A stretch of DNA of 64,000 nt from Vibrio sp. STUT-A11 (GCF_026000435.1 NZ_AP026764.1:1674001-1738000), one strand, 5' to 3'. Positions 44,208 to 53,120 are shown, counted from the first letter of the stretch. The notes: generated by a model from the sequence alone, not told the origin. Numbers and translations: made by a program.

Positions 44208-46211
44208 ATGTTTCAAGATAACCCGCTATTAGCCCAACTTAAGCAGCAAATGCAAGAAAACCTTCCTAAAAAAGAAGGTTCAATCAAAGCAACAGATAAA
44301 GGCTTTGGTTTCCTTGAAGTGGATAGCAAAACCAGCTTCTTCATTCCACCAGCGTACATGAAAAAGTGCATTCACGGCGACAAAGTTGTCGCTATTATTC
44401 GCACAGAGAATGAACGCGAAGTCGCAGAACCACAAGAGCTGCTAGAACAGTCACTTACTCGCTTTATTGGCCGTGTGAAAATGTTCAAAGGTAAGCTGAA
44501 TGTTGTCCCTGACCACCCTCAACTGAAAAAGCTTTCTCTGAAAGCAAAACTGAAGAAAGGTCTGAAACCAGATAGCTTCAATGAAGGTGATTGGGTTGTC
44601 GCCCATCTTATTCGCCACCCTCTAAAAGGGGACAATACTTTCTTTGTAGAAATCTCCGAGAAAATCACGGATGCCGACGACAAAATCGCACCATGGTGGG
44701 TCACCTTGGCACAAAACGATCTTCCAAACTCTGAACCTGCTGGTATTGAGAACTGGGCATTAAAAGACGACGCCGACTTAGAGCGCGTCGATTTAACGCA
44801 CATACCATTCGTAACTATCGATGGTGAATCCACCAAAGATATGGACGATGCGCTCCACGCGAAGAAAACAGCGTCTGGTGATTTTGAACTGACCATCGCG
44901 ATTGCCGATCCTACCGCGTACATTACGCCAGAAGATGAAATGGACAAAGTGGCTCGCGAACGCGGTTACACCATCTACTTGCCTGGTCGCAATATCCCAA
45001 TGCTACCGCGCGATCTTGCCGATGATTTATGCTCTCTGATTGAAGGTGAAACACGCCCTGCACTTTGCTGTACCGTAACCGTAAGCCAAGAAGGAGTGGT
45101 TGGTGAAGACATCAACTTCTTTGCCGCTAACATTAAATCTCACGCTCGTCTTGCTTATGACCACGTGTCTGACTGGCTGGAAAATGGTATCTCAGATAAA
45201 TGGCAACCATCAGAAGATATCGCCACAATCGTACGCGATCTTTACGAATTTTCTCTTGCTCGTGCGGACTGGCGTGAAAAGAATGCTGTCGTATTCCCAG
45301 ATCGTCCAGATTACCGTTTTGAACTAAGCGAAGACAATGACGTTATCGCTATTCATGCAGACATGCGTCGTAGCGCGAACCGCCTTGTAGAAGAGTCGAT
45401 GATCACGGCGAATATCTGTGCTGGCCGTACTCTACGCGAAAAGTTTGAAATGGGTGTATTTAATACTCACTCAGGCCTTAAAGCAGAAAAAGTTGAAGAA
45501 GTGGTTCAGTTGGTTGACCCTGAAGGCACACATGGCTTCACGGCTGACTCAATTTCAACGCTGGAAGGCTTTGCAGCATTGCGCCGCTGGTTGTCTGTTC
45601 AAGAGACTTCTTACCTGGATAACCGCATTCGCAAATTCCAGGCGTACAGTGAAGTCGGTAATGAACCGCTTCCTCACTACGCAATGGGCTTAGACATTTA
45701 CGCGACTTGGACATCACCAATTCGTAAATACGGCGATATGATCAACCACCGTATGCTAAAAGCGGTTATTCTGAACAAAGAGCCAGTTCAAAAACCTGAT
45801 GATCAGGTTGGTGAAGAACTGGCACTACACCGTAAGCACCACAAAATCGCTGAGCGCAATGTGTCTGATTGGTTATATGCTCGTACTCTTGCAGAAGAGC
45901 CAAGCAAACAAACTCGTTACACAGGCGAGATTTTCGATATCAATCGTGCTGGTGCACGTGTTCGCCTGCTTGAAAATGGCGCAGCAGCCTTTATTCCTGG
46001 CTCACTGATTGTTGATAATAAAGAGCGCATTGAGTGTAACGCTGACAACGGCACAATCTCTATCGATAAAGAAGCCGTATACAAACTGGGGGATACTTTG
46101 GAAGTCGTCTTAGCGGATGTAAACCAAGAAAACCGTAGTTTAGTCGCTAAGCCAACCCAGGTGTTTGCTGAGCCGCCAAAAGCACAAACAGAACAGACTG
46201 TTAGTGAATAA
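44208..46211 (+). CDS. rnb: Exoribonuclease II
   Basis: A 667-residue RNase II. Two N-terminal cold-shock domains (KGFGFLEVDSKTSFFIPP) lead to the RNB catalytic domain, where TIDGESTKDMDDALHAKK holds the metal-binding aspartates. The HADMRRSANRLVEESMITAN and YATWTSPIRKYGDMINHRML segments follow, then a C-terminal S1 domain (GARVRLLENGAAAFIPGSL). It degrades single-stranded RNA 3' to 5'. Slightly longer than the E. coli enzyme (644). A clear terminator follows. Confidence 0.95.
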   Translation: MFQDNPLLAQLKQQMQENLPKKEGSIKATDKGFGFLEVDSKTSFFIPPAYMKKCIHGDKVVAIIRTENEREVAEPQELLEQSLTRFIGRVKMFKGKLNVVPDHPQLKKLSLKAKLKKGLKPDSFNEGDWVVAHLIRHPLKGDNTFFVEISEKITDADDKIAPWWVTLAQNDLPNSEPAGIENWALKDDADLERVDLTHIPFVTIDGESTKDMDDALHAKKTASGDFELTIAIADPTAYITPEDEMDKVARERGYTIYLPGRNIPMLPRDLADDLCSLIEGETRPALCCTVTVSQEGVVGEDINFFAANIKSHARLAYDHVSDWLENGISDKWQPSEDIATIVRDLYEFSLARADWREKNAVVFPDRPDYRFELSEDNDVIAIHADMRRSANRLVEESMITANICAGRTLREKFEMGVFNTHSGLKAEKVEEVVQLVDPEGTHGFTADSISTLEGFAALRRWLSVQETSYLDNRIRKFQAYSEVGNEPLPHYAMGLDIYATWTSPIRKYGDMINHRMLKAVILNKEPVQKPDDQVGEELALHRKHHKIAERNVSDWLYARTLAEEPSKQTRYTGEIFDINRAGARVRLLENGAAAFIPGSLIVDNKERIECNADNGTISIDKEAVYKLGDTLEVVLADVNQENRSLVAKPTQVFAEPPKAQTEQTVSE

Positions 46212-46229
46212 ATAGCAATGAAAACGAAG

Positions 46230-46256
46230 AAGGCGCTCTCAAAGCGCCTTTTTTAT
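46230..46256 (+). terminator. Intrinsic terminator of rnb
   Basis: AAGGCGCT (46230-46237) and AGCGCCTT (46243-46250) form the stem around a 5-nt loop, followed by TTTTTATT. Confidence 0.88.
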
Positions 46257-46282
46257 TGTTTACGTAAAATGATTATAAAGAC

Positions 46283-46636
46283 TCACTCCCAGAAACACGC
46301 TAGAGGGTCGCTTTCTAACTCGTCCAGTAACGCTTCGAGAGACTGGCTTTGTGGTAGGGTTTCATAAGGTACCCAATTCAAATCACCTGTACGATAACTC
46401 GGCACATAAAAACGCCAAAGTTGCGTTTTTTCATCAAATAAAATCTTTGCCACTGGAGATGTATATTCGCTATGCTGGGAATCCAGCAAGAAATGTGCAC
46501 GATGAAGCTCCACGCCGTTTTCTACAGGCTCATAAAGACACTTGCCCTGTTCTACAGGTAAATTAGCATTACGATCAGTACAGAGTGAGTGAACTAATTT
46601 GTATAAACGACTAGTTGCCAATTGAGACACAGACAT
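46283..46636 (-). CDS. DUF3024 domain-containing protein
   Basis: A 117-residue protein of unknown function. The C-terminal half (SPVAKILFDEKTQLWRFYVP, then WVPYETLP and LEALLDELESDPLACFWE) resembles the DUF3024 domain found in Vibrio and relatives. The N-terminal part is helical (MSVSQLATSRLYKLVHSLC). Convergent with rnb. The ATG is preceded by a GGAGATC stretch. Confidence 0.7.
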   Translation of the reverse strand: MSVSQLATSRLYKLVHSLCTDRNANLPVEQGKCLYEPVENGVELHRAHFLLDSQHSEYTSPVAKILFDEKTQLWRFYVPSYRTGDLNWVPYETLPQSQSLEALLDELESDPLACFWE

Positions 46637-46863
46637 GAAAGATCTCCTGATAGGTAGTTCTTAGTATACACCCTACCACCATTAAAAGCGGTACTCACGA
46701 CATTTGTGTTTATAAGCTTTACGCTGAATAACACATTATAATCCCAAATATAAAGTTTCTTTAAAACAAGGAATTTCCCTGCTTCTGCGCAGGTCAATTC
46801 ACAAAAGTGTAACCTCAGCGAAATATCATATGCGCTGCTTGATACCATTTTTTGGAGTTTAAT

Positions 46864-47691
46864 ATGTTACGTTTTACTGTGGCGACTCTGCTAGCCATGG
46901 CCATCGCTCTTCCTTCCGCTATGGCGAAAGAGGTAAATATCTCTGGCTCAACCTCCGTTGCACGTGTTATGGACGTTCTAGCCGAGAAGTACAATAAAAT
47001 GCACCCAGACAATTATATTGCTGTTCAAGGCATTGGTTCGAGTGCTGGCATCACCATGGTGAACAAAGGTGTGGTTAAAATTGGGATGAGCTCCCGATAC
47101 CTGACAGAAAACGAAAAAGGCGAAGACCTAAACGTTATCCCTATCGCTTATGATGGATTAGCTATTGTCGTAAACCGTGCAAACTCAATAGATAACCTAT
47201 CCCAGCAGCAGCTATTTGACATATACCAAGGCAAAGTTAAAAACTGGAAAGAAGTGGGGGGTGACGATCAACCAATCGCGGTTGTGACACGTGAAGCCTC
47301 ATCTGGATCTCGTTACAGTTTTGAAAGCCTACTAGGTCTCACCAAAATCGTAAACAACCGTCTAGTCTCTGATATCAGCCCTAACAACCTGGTAGTAAAC
47401 AGTAACAGTATGGTGAAAACGATCGTAAACCATAACACACGAGCTATTGGCTTTATCTCTGTGGGCTCAGTCGATCGCTCTGTGAAACCTATCCAGTTTG
47501 AGGGTATTGAACCTAGCACTGAAAACATCGCAAACCACAAATACACCTTAGCGCGACCTTTCTTAGTTCTGTATAAAGTAGACTCACTGGACCAGGCTGG
47601 TAAAGACTTTGTGGCATTTCTGAAATCAGAAGAAGGCCAAAAAGCCGTGGAGGAATATGGCTACACACCAGTGAAAAAATTTGACCAATAA
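46864..47691 (+). CDS. PstS-like phosphate-binding protein, stand-alone
   Basis: About 275 residues. A signal peptide ends in SAMA near residue 21. The family core is clear: NISGSTSVARVMDVLAEKY, GSSAGITMVNKGVVKIGMSSR and TREASSGSRYSFESLL, the last carrying the Ser-Gly-(S/T)-R phosphate contact. It is shorter than the PstS at 25184 and belongs to the SphX/PstS_2-like group. No permease genes are adjacent, so it may feed the pstCAB elsewhere. GGAG lies 6 nt before the ATG; the frame extends four codons upstream. A terminator follows. Confidence 0.88.
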   Translation: MLRFTVATLLAMAIALPSAMAKEVNISGSTSVARVMDVLAEKYNKMHPDNYIAVQGIGSSAGITMVNKGVVKIGMSSRYLTENEKGEDLNVIPIAYDGLAIVVNRANSIDNLSQQQLFDIYQGKVKNWKEVGGDDQPIAVVTREASSGSRYSFESLLGLTKIVNNRLVSDISPNNLVVNSNSMVKTIVNHNTRAIGFISVGSVDRSVKPIQFEGIEPSTENIANHKYTLARPFLVLYKVDSLDQAGKDFVAFLKSEEGQKAVEEYGYTPVKKFDQ

Positions 47692-47695
47692 ATAG

Positions 47696-47726
47696 AAAAA
47701 GAGAGCATATCGATGCTCTCTTTTTT
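47696..47726. terminator. Terminator between the PstS-like gene and maoC
   Basis: GAGAGCAT (47701-47708) and ATGCTCTC (47713-47720) form a perfect stem with a 4-nt loop, flanked by AAAAA and TTTTTT, so it works in both directions between convergent genes. Confidence 0.9.
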
Positions 47727-47741
47727 CATTCATCCCGTCGT

Positions 47742-48422
47742 TTAGAAATGCAGTTGGATAACAGAAACGACCACGGCTCCTGGACGGCGTACACCTTCAA
47801 TTTCCACTTTGATTTCACGCTCAATCTCAAGACCTTTCTTAATTGGCGTAACCTTAGTTAGCGTGCTCACTGCACGAACGTTATTCCCTGCTTTTACTGG
47901 GTATGGGAAACGAACTTGGTTAAGCCCTAAGTTTACAACGAGCTTCGCTGTCGGGAACAGTGGATTGTCAGGATCGACCGAATCTGTCAGCTTTGGCAAC
48001 AACGCTAAAGTTAAAAAACCATGAGCAATCGTCGTCTTAAACGGTGACTCTGCAGATGCACGCTCAGGATCGGTATGAATCCATTGCATATCTTCAGTTA
48101 CCGCAGCAAAGTGATTAATGCGCTCTTGAGATACATGTACCCACTCACCCACGTGAATAACTTCACCAATTTTATCACCAAGCTCTTGATACAACTTTTG
48201 AGCTTCTGGTGCCATGATGATAGGCGCGGGTTGTGGCGCAACTTCTTCATTAATCGCAGGTTGATGGTGATCGCCTACTTTAGAGAACAGGAAACTGTGC
48301 TGAGCTCTATCTAAAAAGTCACTCCAATAGTCGCGTAGCGTTGGAGACATCCAATTCATAAACTCGGATTGATGTGCAGATATCGCATCAACTTTGTCTT
48401 TAAATAGATTTGTGACCTTCAT
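47742..48422 (-). CDS. MaoC-like (R)-specific enoyl-CoA hydratase
   Basis: About 226 residues. The C-terminal hot-dog domain carries the hydratase motif VSQERINHFAAVTEDMQWIH with the catalytic Asp and His, followed by TIAHGFLTLALLP. The first 70 residues are an extra helical region (MKVTNLFKDKVDAI, SEFMNWMSPTLRDYWSDFLD) resembling a phasin-like N-terminus. PhaJ/MaoC enzymes interconvert trans-2-enoyl-CoA and (R)-3-hydroxyacyl-CoA, linking fatty acid oxidation to other uses. The start has AAGGGTG upstream; the frame extends eight codons more. A FadR-like operator lies 25 bp before the start. Confidence 0.85.
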   Translation of the reverse strand: MKVTNLFKDKVDAISAHQSEFMNWMSPTLRDYWSDFLDRAQHSFLFSKVGDHHQPAINEEVAPQPAPIIMAPEAQKLYQELGDKIGEVIHVGEWVHVSQERINHFAAVTEDMQWIHTDPERASAESPFKTTIAHGFLTLALLPKLTDSVDPDNPLFPTAKLVVNLGLNQVRFPYPVKAGNNVRAVSTLTKVTPIKKGLEIEREIKVEIEGVRRPGAVVVSVIQLHF

Positions 48423-48446
48423 AAACACCCTTAAAAATTTAAGCAC

Positions 48447-48463
48447 AACTGGCTATACCAGTT
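48447..48463. promoter_or_regulatory. FadR-like operator upstream of maoC
   Basis: AACTGG-CTATA-CCAGTT is a 17-bp palindrome that matches the FadR consensus (AACTGGTCnGACCAGTT) at all twelve outer positions and 13 of 16 overall. Located 25 bp before the start of a fatty acyl-CoA hydratase gene, it is a credible site for the fatty acid regulator FadR. Confidence 0.7.
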
Positions 48464-48707
48464 AATTTTGAATTAGTTCACAAACTGATGCAAACACTTT
48501 CGGGCGAACACCTGTATCCTCAAAGCGTATTATCTCTTTATTTTCATAAAGATAGCAATAAAACACCATTTTATTGAGTAACATCAAGATAAAGTAAAAG
48601 CTCTATAAAATGCCCTATTTTAATTGATACTTCTTTATCGCTACCTATCACAGCATAGACCTATGAGTGCAAAACGACCAAACAGTTCTTTTTTGTTAGT
48701 TCAAGGC

Positions 48708-48736
48708 TTTACAAGCTTCAGCGCTCTCACTATCAT
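48708..48736 (+). promoter_or_regulatory. Promoter of tRNA-Ser
   Basis: TTTACA (48708-48713) and TATCAT (48731-48736) have the ideal 17-bp spacer and end 12 nt before the mature tRNA. A GC-rich discriminator is partly present. Confidence 0.65.
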
Positions 48737-48748
48737 ACGACCCACAAC

Positions 48749-48839
48749 GGAGAGATGGCTGAGTGGTTGAAAGCACCGGTCTTGAAAACCGGCATACGTT
48801 AATAGCGTATCTAGGGTTCAAATCCCTATCTCTCCGCCA
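48749..48839 (+). tRNA. tRNA-Ser (anticodon TGA)
   Basis: A class II tRNA with acceptor stem GGAGAGA/TCTCTCC, anticodon arm ACCGGT-CTTGAAA-ACCGGC with TGA anticodon reading UCA, a long variable arm (ATACGTTAATAGCGTAT) and a T arm AGGGTTCAAATCCCT. The CCA end is encoded. A terminator follows, and then an integrase-like fragment, making it the probable insertion site of a former element. Confidence 0.95.
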
Positions 48840-48851
48840 CTATTAAAGATT

Positions 48852-48878
48852 AAACCGCTGTTTTTACAGCGGTTTTTT
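48852..48878 (+). terminator. Terminator of tRNA-Ser
   Basis: AAACCGCTGT (48852-48861) pairs perfectly with ACAGCGGTTT (48866-48875) around TTTT, followed by TTT. Confidence 0.9.
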
Positions 48879-48926
48879 CGTTTCAGAGTACCTAGGTTGG
48901 CTACGGTGAGTCAATTAGGTGAGTTA

Positions 48927-49226
48927 ATGTATCTATTCAAAAACCACTACTCTGTTTACTTTGTCAGACTTTGTACCCCAAAAACCTTAGTCAAACTCGG
49001 CTATCCATTCGATTTTAAGTTCAGCCTCAAGACCAAAATTCGCGCCATTGCGATTAGGCGAAGCCAACCAATCATCATAAAAGTTCTTGAATCCCTAAAT
49101 AAGGTTGATCCAGATAGGGATTGCCACAAGAAAGTGCGCTCAGAGATTGTTTCTACCGTTAATGCCTTGCGAGCTTCGTTTACTTATGAGGGAACGCACT
49201 ACTCCTCCCTCTCTTTTTCAAAGTGA
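48927..49226 (+). pseudogene. N-terminal fragment of a tyrosine integrase
   Basis: A 99-residue frame beginning MYLFKNHYSVYFVRLCTPKT. This beginning, with the FSLKTKIRAIAIRRSQ stretch that follows, resembles the N-terminal DUF6538-type domain of phage and island integrases. The core-binding and catalytic domains with Arg-His-Arg-Tyr are missing; the reading frame stops after SSLSFSK. TAGGTGAG precedes the ATG. It lies 88 bp after tRNA-Ser, where integrases of integrated elements normally sit. Best read as a truncated, inactive relic. Confidence 0.6.
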
Positions 49227-49321
49227 AACTGGAACTAGCGAATCAACAACGATAACAAATAACTTTGCGCAAGGCTAATATGCTTGTGTACACGGTGAAT
49301 TAATGCCTACAGGTAAGTTAG

Positions 49322-49471
49322 ATTTCTAATCTTTTTCAGTTCATCAATAAATCTGAGAAAGAGAAGAATCGGGTTAAATTTTCACAATTCATTTTCTCGG
49401 CCATGGAGAAGTTTAGGACGTATCGTATATATGACTTCAGTATTATGTCGCTATCCATTGCGATGTGCTGA
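49322..49471 (+). pseudogene. Possible further remnant of the same integrase
   Basis: An open stretch without a start codon encodes QFINKSEKEKNRVKFSQFIF and a little more before a stop at 49469-49471. Its Lys/Glu-rich helical character would fit the core-binding region of the integrase upstream. The match is by character only and is weak. The surrounding 320 bp shows no intact gene. Confidence 0.3.
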
Positions 49472-49547
49472 ACTGTAATCCAGTACCAGCTCTATCCCCC
49501 GCCCCGATATTGACAAGATGTTTTTCATCTAAATAGCTCATAGCTTG

Positions 49548-50270
49548 TTACTCGCTGTTACTACCTTCTCCACGAAGTCGTCTTCTTTCATGACCTTTTT
49601 TATGACCGTGAGACTCCTCATTAGCGTGGCGTCTTCCACCATGTTTTCGCTCTCCATGCCGTCTTTCACCATGTTTACCACCGCGCCCGTAACCACGGCC
49701 TCTGAGATGACCTAGTTCATCGTTTTCTTTAATTTTTGCTTTCACTCGTTTAACTGTAGAAATACTTGCGCCGGTTTCATCAGCAACAGCCTGCAGCGTT
49801 TTTCCTTCAAATAGGGCTTGTGCAATTTGCTGATGCATTTCTTCGTTAACCTGACGCCCGCGGAATTTCGCTTTCCAGCCTTCACAATCTTTTTTGATCG
49901 AACGTCGACCCAGCTCTGCTGCAAAAAGACGTTTGTGTTTTTCAGACTCTGCGAAGCCTTCCATCATTTTTACCAAGGCACCTGTGATTTGGTCATCCTG
50001 TTTGAACTCCAGATCCTGAACAATGGTTTTAATTATGACGCCACGACCAATGAGTGATTTTATGTTGTTTAAGCATACTGAAAACTCTTTACCAAGTTCG
50101 TCAATCCACCAAATCGTTAGCTCATCACCTTGATTAAGCTTTTTATCTAATTCAGTAAATACTGGTCTTTCCGCTAGTGGAACACCGCCACGAACCTGAG
50201 TCTCTTTAAACAGTTCAATGTCGCTTTTGTATGTTGAAAAAGCTTGTATACGGCTATTGAAGTAATCTCT
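49548..50270 (-). pseudogene. Serine recombinase (resolvase) lacking its catalytic N-terminus, with His/Arg/Gly-rich tail
   Basis: The open frame runs 240 codons from just after a stop at 50271-50273. Resolvase features are GGVPLAERPVFTELDKKL, LTIWWIDELGKEFSVCLNNI, ALVKMMEGFAESEKHKRL and a C-terminal helix-turn-helix GKTLQAVADETGASISTVKR. The expected first 40-50 residues with the catalytic serine (Y-x-R-V-S-T) are missing; only a scrambled stretch, FNSRIQAFSTYKSDIELF, precedes. The last 50 residues are unlike known resolvases: GRGYGRGGKHGERRHGERKH and similar repeats. First ATGs fall mid-domain (about 49967), so a catalytic protein is unlikely. Confidence 0.65.
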
Positions 50271-50396
50271 TTACAGTTAATACTGATGCTTTGAACGACC
50301 GTAGAATGTTTCGTGTCAGCCTAGGTTCTATACTTTTTGCTTAACTGCTGCGCCTAACCCTAGCTCAAGCAACTAGTCGTTAAATAAGCACATGAT

Positions 50397-51122
50397 CTAG
50401 CGATAACCGCAAGATCTTGCATAGATTTCCGCCAACGTCGGCTCGCTGGCTGAGGCAAAAATCTCCTGTATTAACACTAGCAATAACTCTCCGGTTGCCA
50501 CGGCATCTGCAAGAGCGTTATGTGCCAGATAAGCCGGCAACTGCCGCTTTTCTCGGATCTTACACAGACGATAATCGTTGAGAAAATTGAGCTTGTTGAC
50601 ATATAGCGAACTTTCCAGAACTAAGGTATCTATCCAGAGAACTGGGAGCTCAACATCTTGTGGCAACTGTAACAACTTCGCCAAAAAACGTTTTTCGATA
50701 GTGGCACAGTGAACCACTACCACCTTTCCGCAGATTGCTCTCAGGATTTTTTCCGCAAATGCCTGTGTTTCCAAACCGCCATGCAACGTCTCAGGCACTA
50801 TATGGTTGATTACAGCAGTCTCAGCCTTAACTCCGTCCAGCGATAACTGGTAATAGTGCTCGGCACTAGACAGTGATAAAACACTTTCATTGATCTCAAC
50901 CAAGCCGACCGACAGTATCTTATCGCTCTCTGGGTCCAACCCTGTGGTTTCAAAATCCATAACCACCAAGGGTAACGCAGCAAATACACTGCCTGCGGAT
51001 GCGACAGGCGATGCGAACCAGCGTCTTACTGCGTTAGGTATATCACTGCGTTGTATAAACTGCTGGCGTTGCAGCTCCAATCTCTCGAGAGGACTCTTCT
51101 TATGTTTCCCAAACCTGATCAC
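50397..51122 (-). CDS. DnaQ-like 3'-5' exonuclease
   Basis: A 241-residue DEDDh exonuclease. Exo I is VVMDFETTGLDPESD, Exo II appears near VVVHCATIEKRFLAKLL, and Exo III near AHNALADAVATGELLL. It resembles the proofreading epsilon subunit family but lacks the clamp-binding and polymerase tail. It overlaps the upstream cNMP/CBS gene by 4 nt (ATGA), so the two are coupled; this pair also occurs next to acetate symporter genes in other bacteria. The substrate is not known. Confidence 0.88.
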   Translation of the reverse strand: MIRFGKHKKSPLERLELQRQQFIQRSDIPNAVRRWFASPVASAGSVFAALPLVVMDFETTGLDPESDKILSVGLVEINESVLSLSSAEHYYQLSLDGVKAETAVINHIVPETLHGGLETQAFAEKILRAICGKVVVVHCATIEKRFLAKLLQLPQDVELPVLWIDTLVLESSLYVNKLNFLNDYRLCKIREKRQLPAYLAHNALADAVATGELLLVLIQEIFASASEPTLAEIYARSCGYR

Positions 51123-52981
51123 CTTCTGATCTCCAGAGTTTTAAAGTTCTGCTCTGCTGCTTCTTGATACCTGGATATTATCCGAAATGCGTCCTTTAAA
51201 TGATTTTTCTCAAATTGAGTTAACACCTCGGGAGTTATGTTATTACTTAAAGCGAGGTTACGCTCGGAGGTATTGCACTGATGGTTAAAACGAACTTGAT
51301 TAATAAAATCAAACGCCTCTAGGAGCTCTCTCCCGCCTTCTTCACTCAACAGAGAAGCATTAATTGCAGCGCGTAGCCGCTCCTCCATGCTGGTCTCTTT
51401 ACTCTTGGCCGTTAATGCATAGATCCGAGCTAACTCAACCAACAGATTCACAGCATGACGCTTAATATTAAAAGACTTAGTATTGGTGCCATTCCGTTCA
51501 AAGACAAACTGCCTGAACATACCAAGCGGCGGGCACACTCTGAGTGAGTTCGCCAACATGATGGATATAAAGCGCCTATTTCCATTGAGATACCGGTTAA
51601 TGTTACCCTTTAGCTCTTCCGCCAAGCCAAAATCCCCATATAGTGGCCGAATATCAAAAAAAACGCTGGAGTTTAACAGCGCTTCTGCTTCGGGGTATTT
51701 GATCCAACGGCCAAAATAGCCAGTCCAGGTCGCCAGGTCGGTACACCAGCTCAGGTTAGATGCCATCATGTCTCCTTTACACAAGGAGTAGCCGCATTGA
51801 TCTAGGCCTTGGCATACATAATTCGACAATTTGGCAAAATACTCCCGCTCTTTAACATCAACCTTACGTTTAAGGATGATACCGTTATCCTGATCCGACA
51901 GGTTATGGATCTCGTACCGAGCCTGCGACCCAGCCACAAACCAAACGTAGTCAACAGGCGCAGGTCCCAACAACTTCTCAGCCAGTTGTAGCAGGCGTTT
52001 ATTATAAGCATCGGCTATAAGGGTCATCATATGCTGGATAGTTCTAGGATGCGTACGGTTCTCAACTAAGGTTCTGAAGACGGCAGTACGCTGACTTGTA
52101 AGCGCCACCAGTTCTTCCAGAGACTCTTTACGATAGATACGACTAATTAAAAACACGGCCTGTACTTGGCTGCGCTCAACCATACTTGTTGCCGTTACAA
52201 CGCCCTGAACCCTCCCAGCATTTACAACAGGAAGACTCCTCACATTATGCTGCATCATGGTTTCAATAGCCTCTAACATCGAGGTGCCATTGGTGATCGT
52301 TAGCGGGTTACTGGTCATAATAGTGGAGATAGGTTGGCTATAATCCATGCATTTCGCGATGACACGTTTTGTCATATCGCGTTCGGTCACAATGCCTAAC
52401 AGCTCGTGCCCCTGCATTACTAGGGCGCTTGACCTGTGCTCTCTAACCATTACCCTGGCCGTTTCATCTATCGAGGTGTCAGCCGAAACAATGGCCATCT
52501 CTTTATTCATCACAGAGTCTACCGGGCGCAGGTAAACAGCTTCATCACCGCTGGTCATAACCGTGGTTGACTTGGCCAACCTCACCGATTCAAGATCGGA
52601 AAAGTAATCACCAAGTGACGGTGTACAACGGATAAGCTCAGAGAGAACCGCTTTGGGGATACGGTATAACAAGGTATTTTCTATCGCCTTTACCGTATAT
52701 GAGCATACCTGTTTTCGATACAGATGGCTGAAACCAAATAGGTCACCACTGCCCAAGCGAGCTCTGAGTGTTTGATCAAGATGATACTGCTCTACAGCCC
52801 CTACCCTTACAATGTAAAGCCCTTTGCCAACCAGTTGCTCCTCCTCCAACGCCTGGCCTTTATGGAGATATAGGATATCTACCTTAGAAGCCATGACGTT
52901 GGCTTCCTCGTAAGGTAGCTGCTCAAAAGGTGGCAGTTTAGACAGAAAACCAAAGATATTAGGAAGTAATGATTGTTCCAT
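51119..52981 (-). CDS. cNMP-binding, CBS-pair and DUF294 nucleotidyltransferase protein
   Basis: About 620 residues in four parts. An N-terminal cyclic-nucleotide-binding-like domain includes VGKGLYIVRVGAVEQYHLDQ and GDLFGFSHLY. Then come two CBS motifs (SADTSIDETARVMVREHRSS; MTSNPLTITNGTSMLEAIET), a GlnD-like nucleotidyltransferase with WFVAGSQARYEIHNLSDQDN, and a helical DUF294 C-terminal domain. It looks like a signalling protein that could modify a partner in response to nucleotides. The frame starts at TTG 53002, but ATG 52981 (MEQSLLPN) is preferred. It is coupled to the exonuclease gene. Confidence 0.9.
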   Translation of the reverse strand: MEQSLLPNIFGFLSKLPPFEQLPYEEANVMASKVDILYLHKGQALEEEQLVGKGLYIVRVGAVEQYHLDQTLRARLGSGDLFGFSHLYRKQVCSYTVKAIENTLLYRIPKAVLSELIRCTPSLGDYFSDLESVRLAKSTTVMTSGDEAVYLRPVDSVMNKEMAIVSADTSIDETARVMVREHRSSALVMQGHELLGIVTERDMTKRVIAKCMDYSQPISTIMTSNPLTITNGTSMLEAIETMMQHNVRSLPVVNAGRVQGVVTATSMVERSQVQAVFLISRIYRKESLEELVALTSQRTAVFRTLVENRTHPRTIQHMMTLIADAYNKRLLQLAEKLLGPAPVDYVWFVAGSQARYEIHNLSDQDNGIILKRKVDVKEREYFAKLSNYVCQGLDQCGYSLCKGDMMASNLSWCTDLATWTGYFGRWIKYPEAEALLNSSVFFDIRPLYGDFGLAEELKGNINRYLNGNRRFISIMLANSLRVCPPLGMFRQFVFERNGTNTKSFNIKRHAVNLLVELARIYALTAKSKETSMEERLRAAINASLLSEEGGRELLEAFDFINQVRFNHQCNTSERNLALSNNITPEVLTQFEKNHLKDAFRIISRYQEAAEQNFKTLEIRR

Positions 52982-53120
52982 GTCGTCACGTTTCCAAAAC
53001 AATTCTCTCGGTCATCACCTGAGAGGAATTTGAAGGTAAACTATCACCTTAAAAAGTTGGTTTTTCTTGAGTCCCGAGAAGGGAACCTAGTCTTTAGACT
53101 AACTCAACCTGCTTAATGTT

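Noticed and set aside
48813..48839. tRNA 3' end as left attachment site of an intact island
   Set aside because: No matching copy of the tRNA end was seen downstream, and the integrase fragments are broken.
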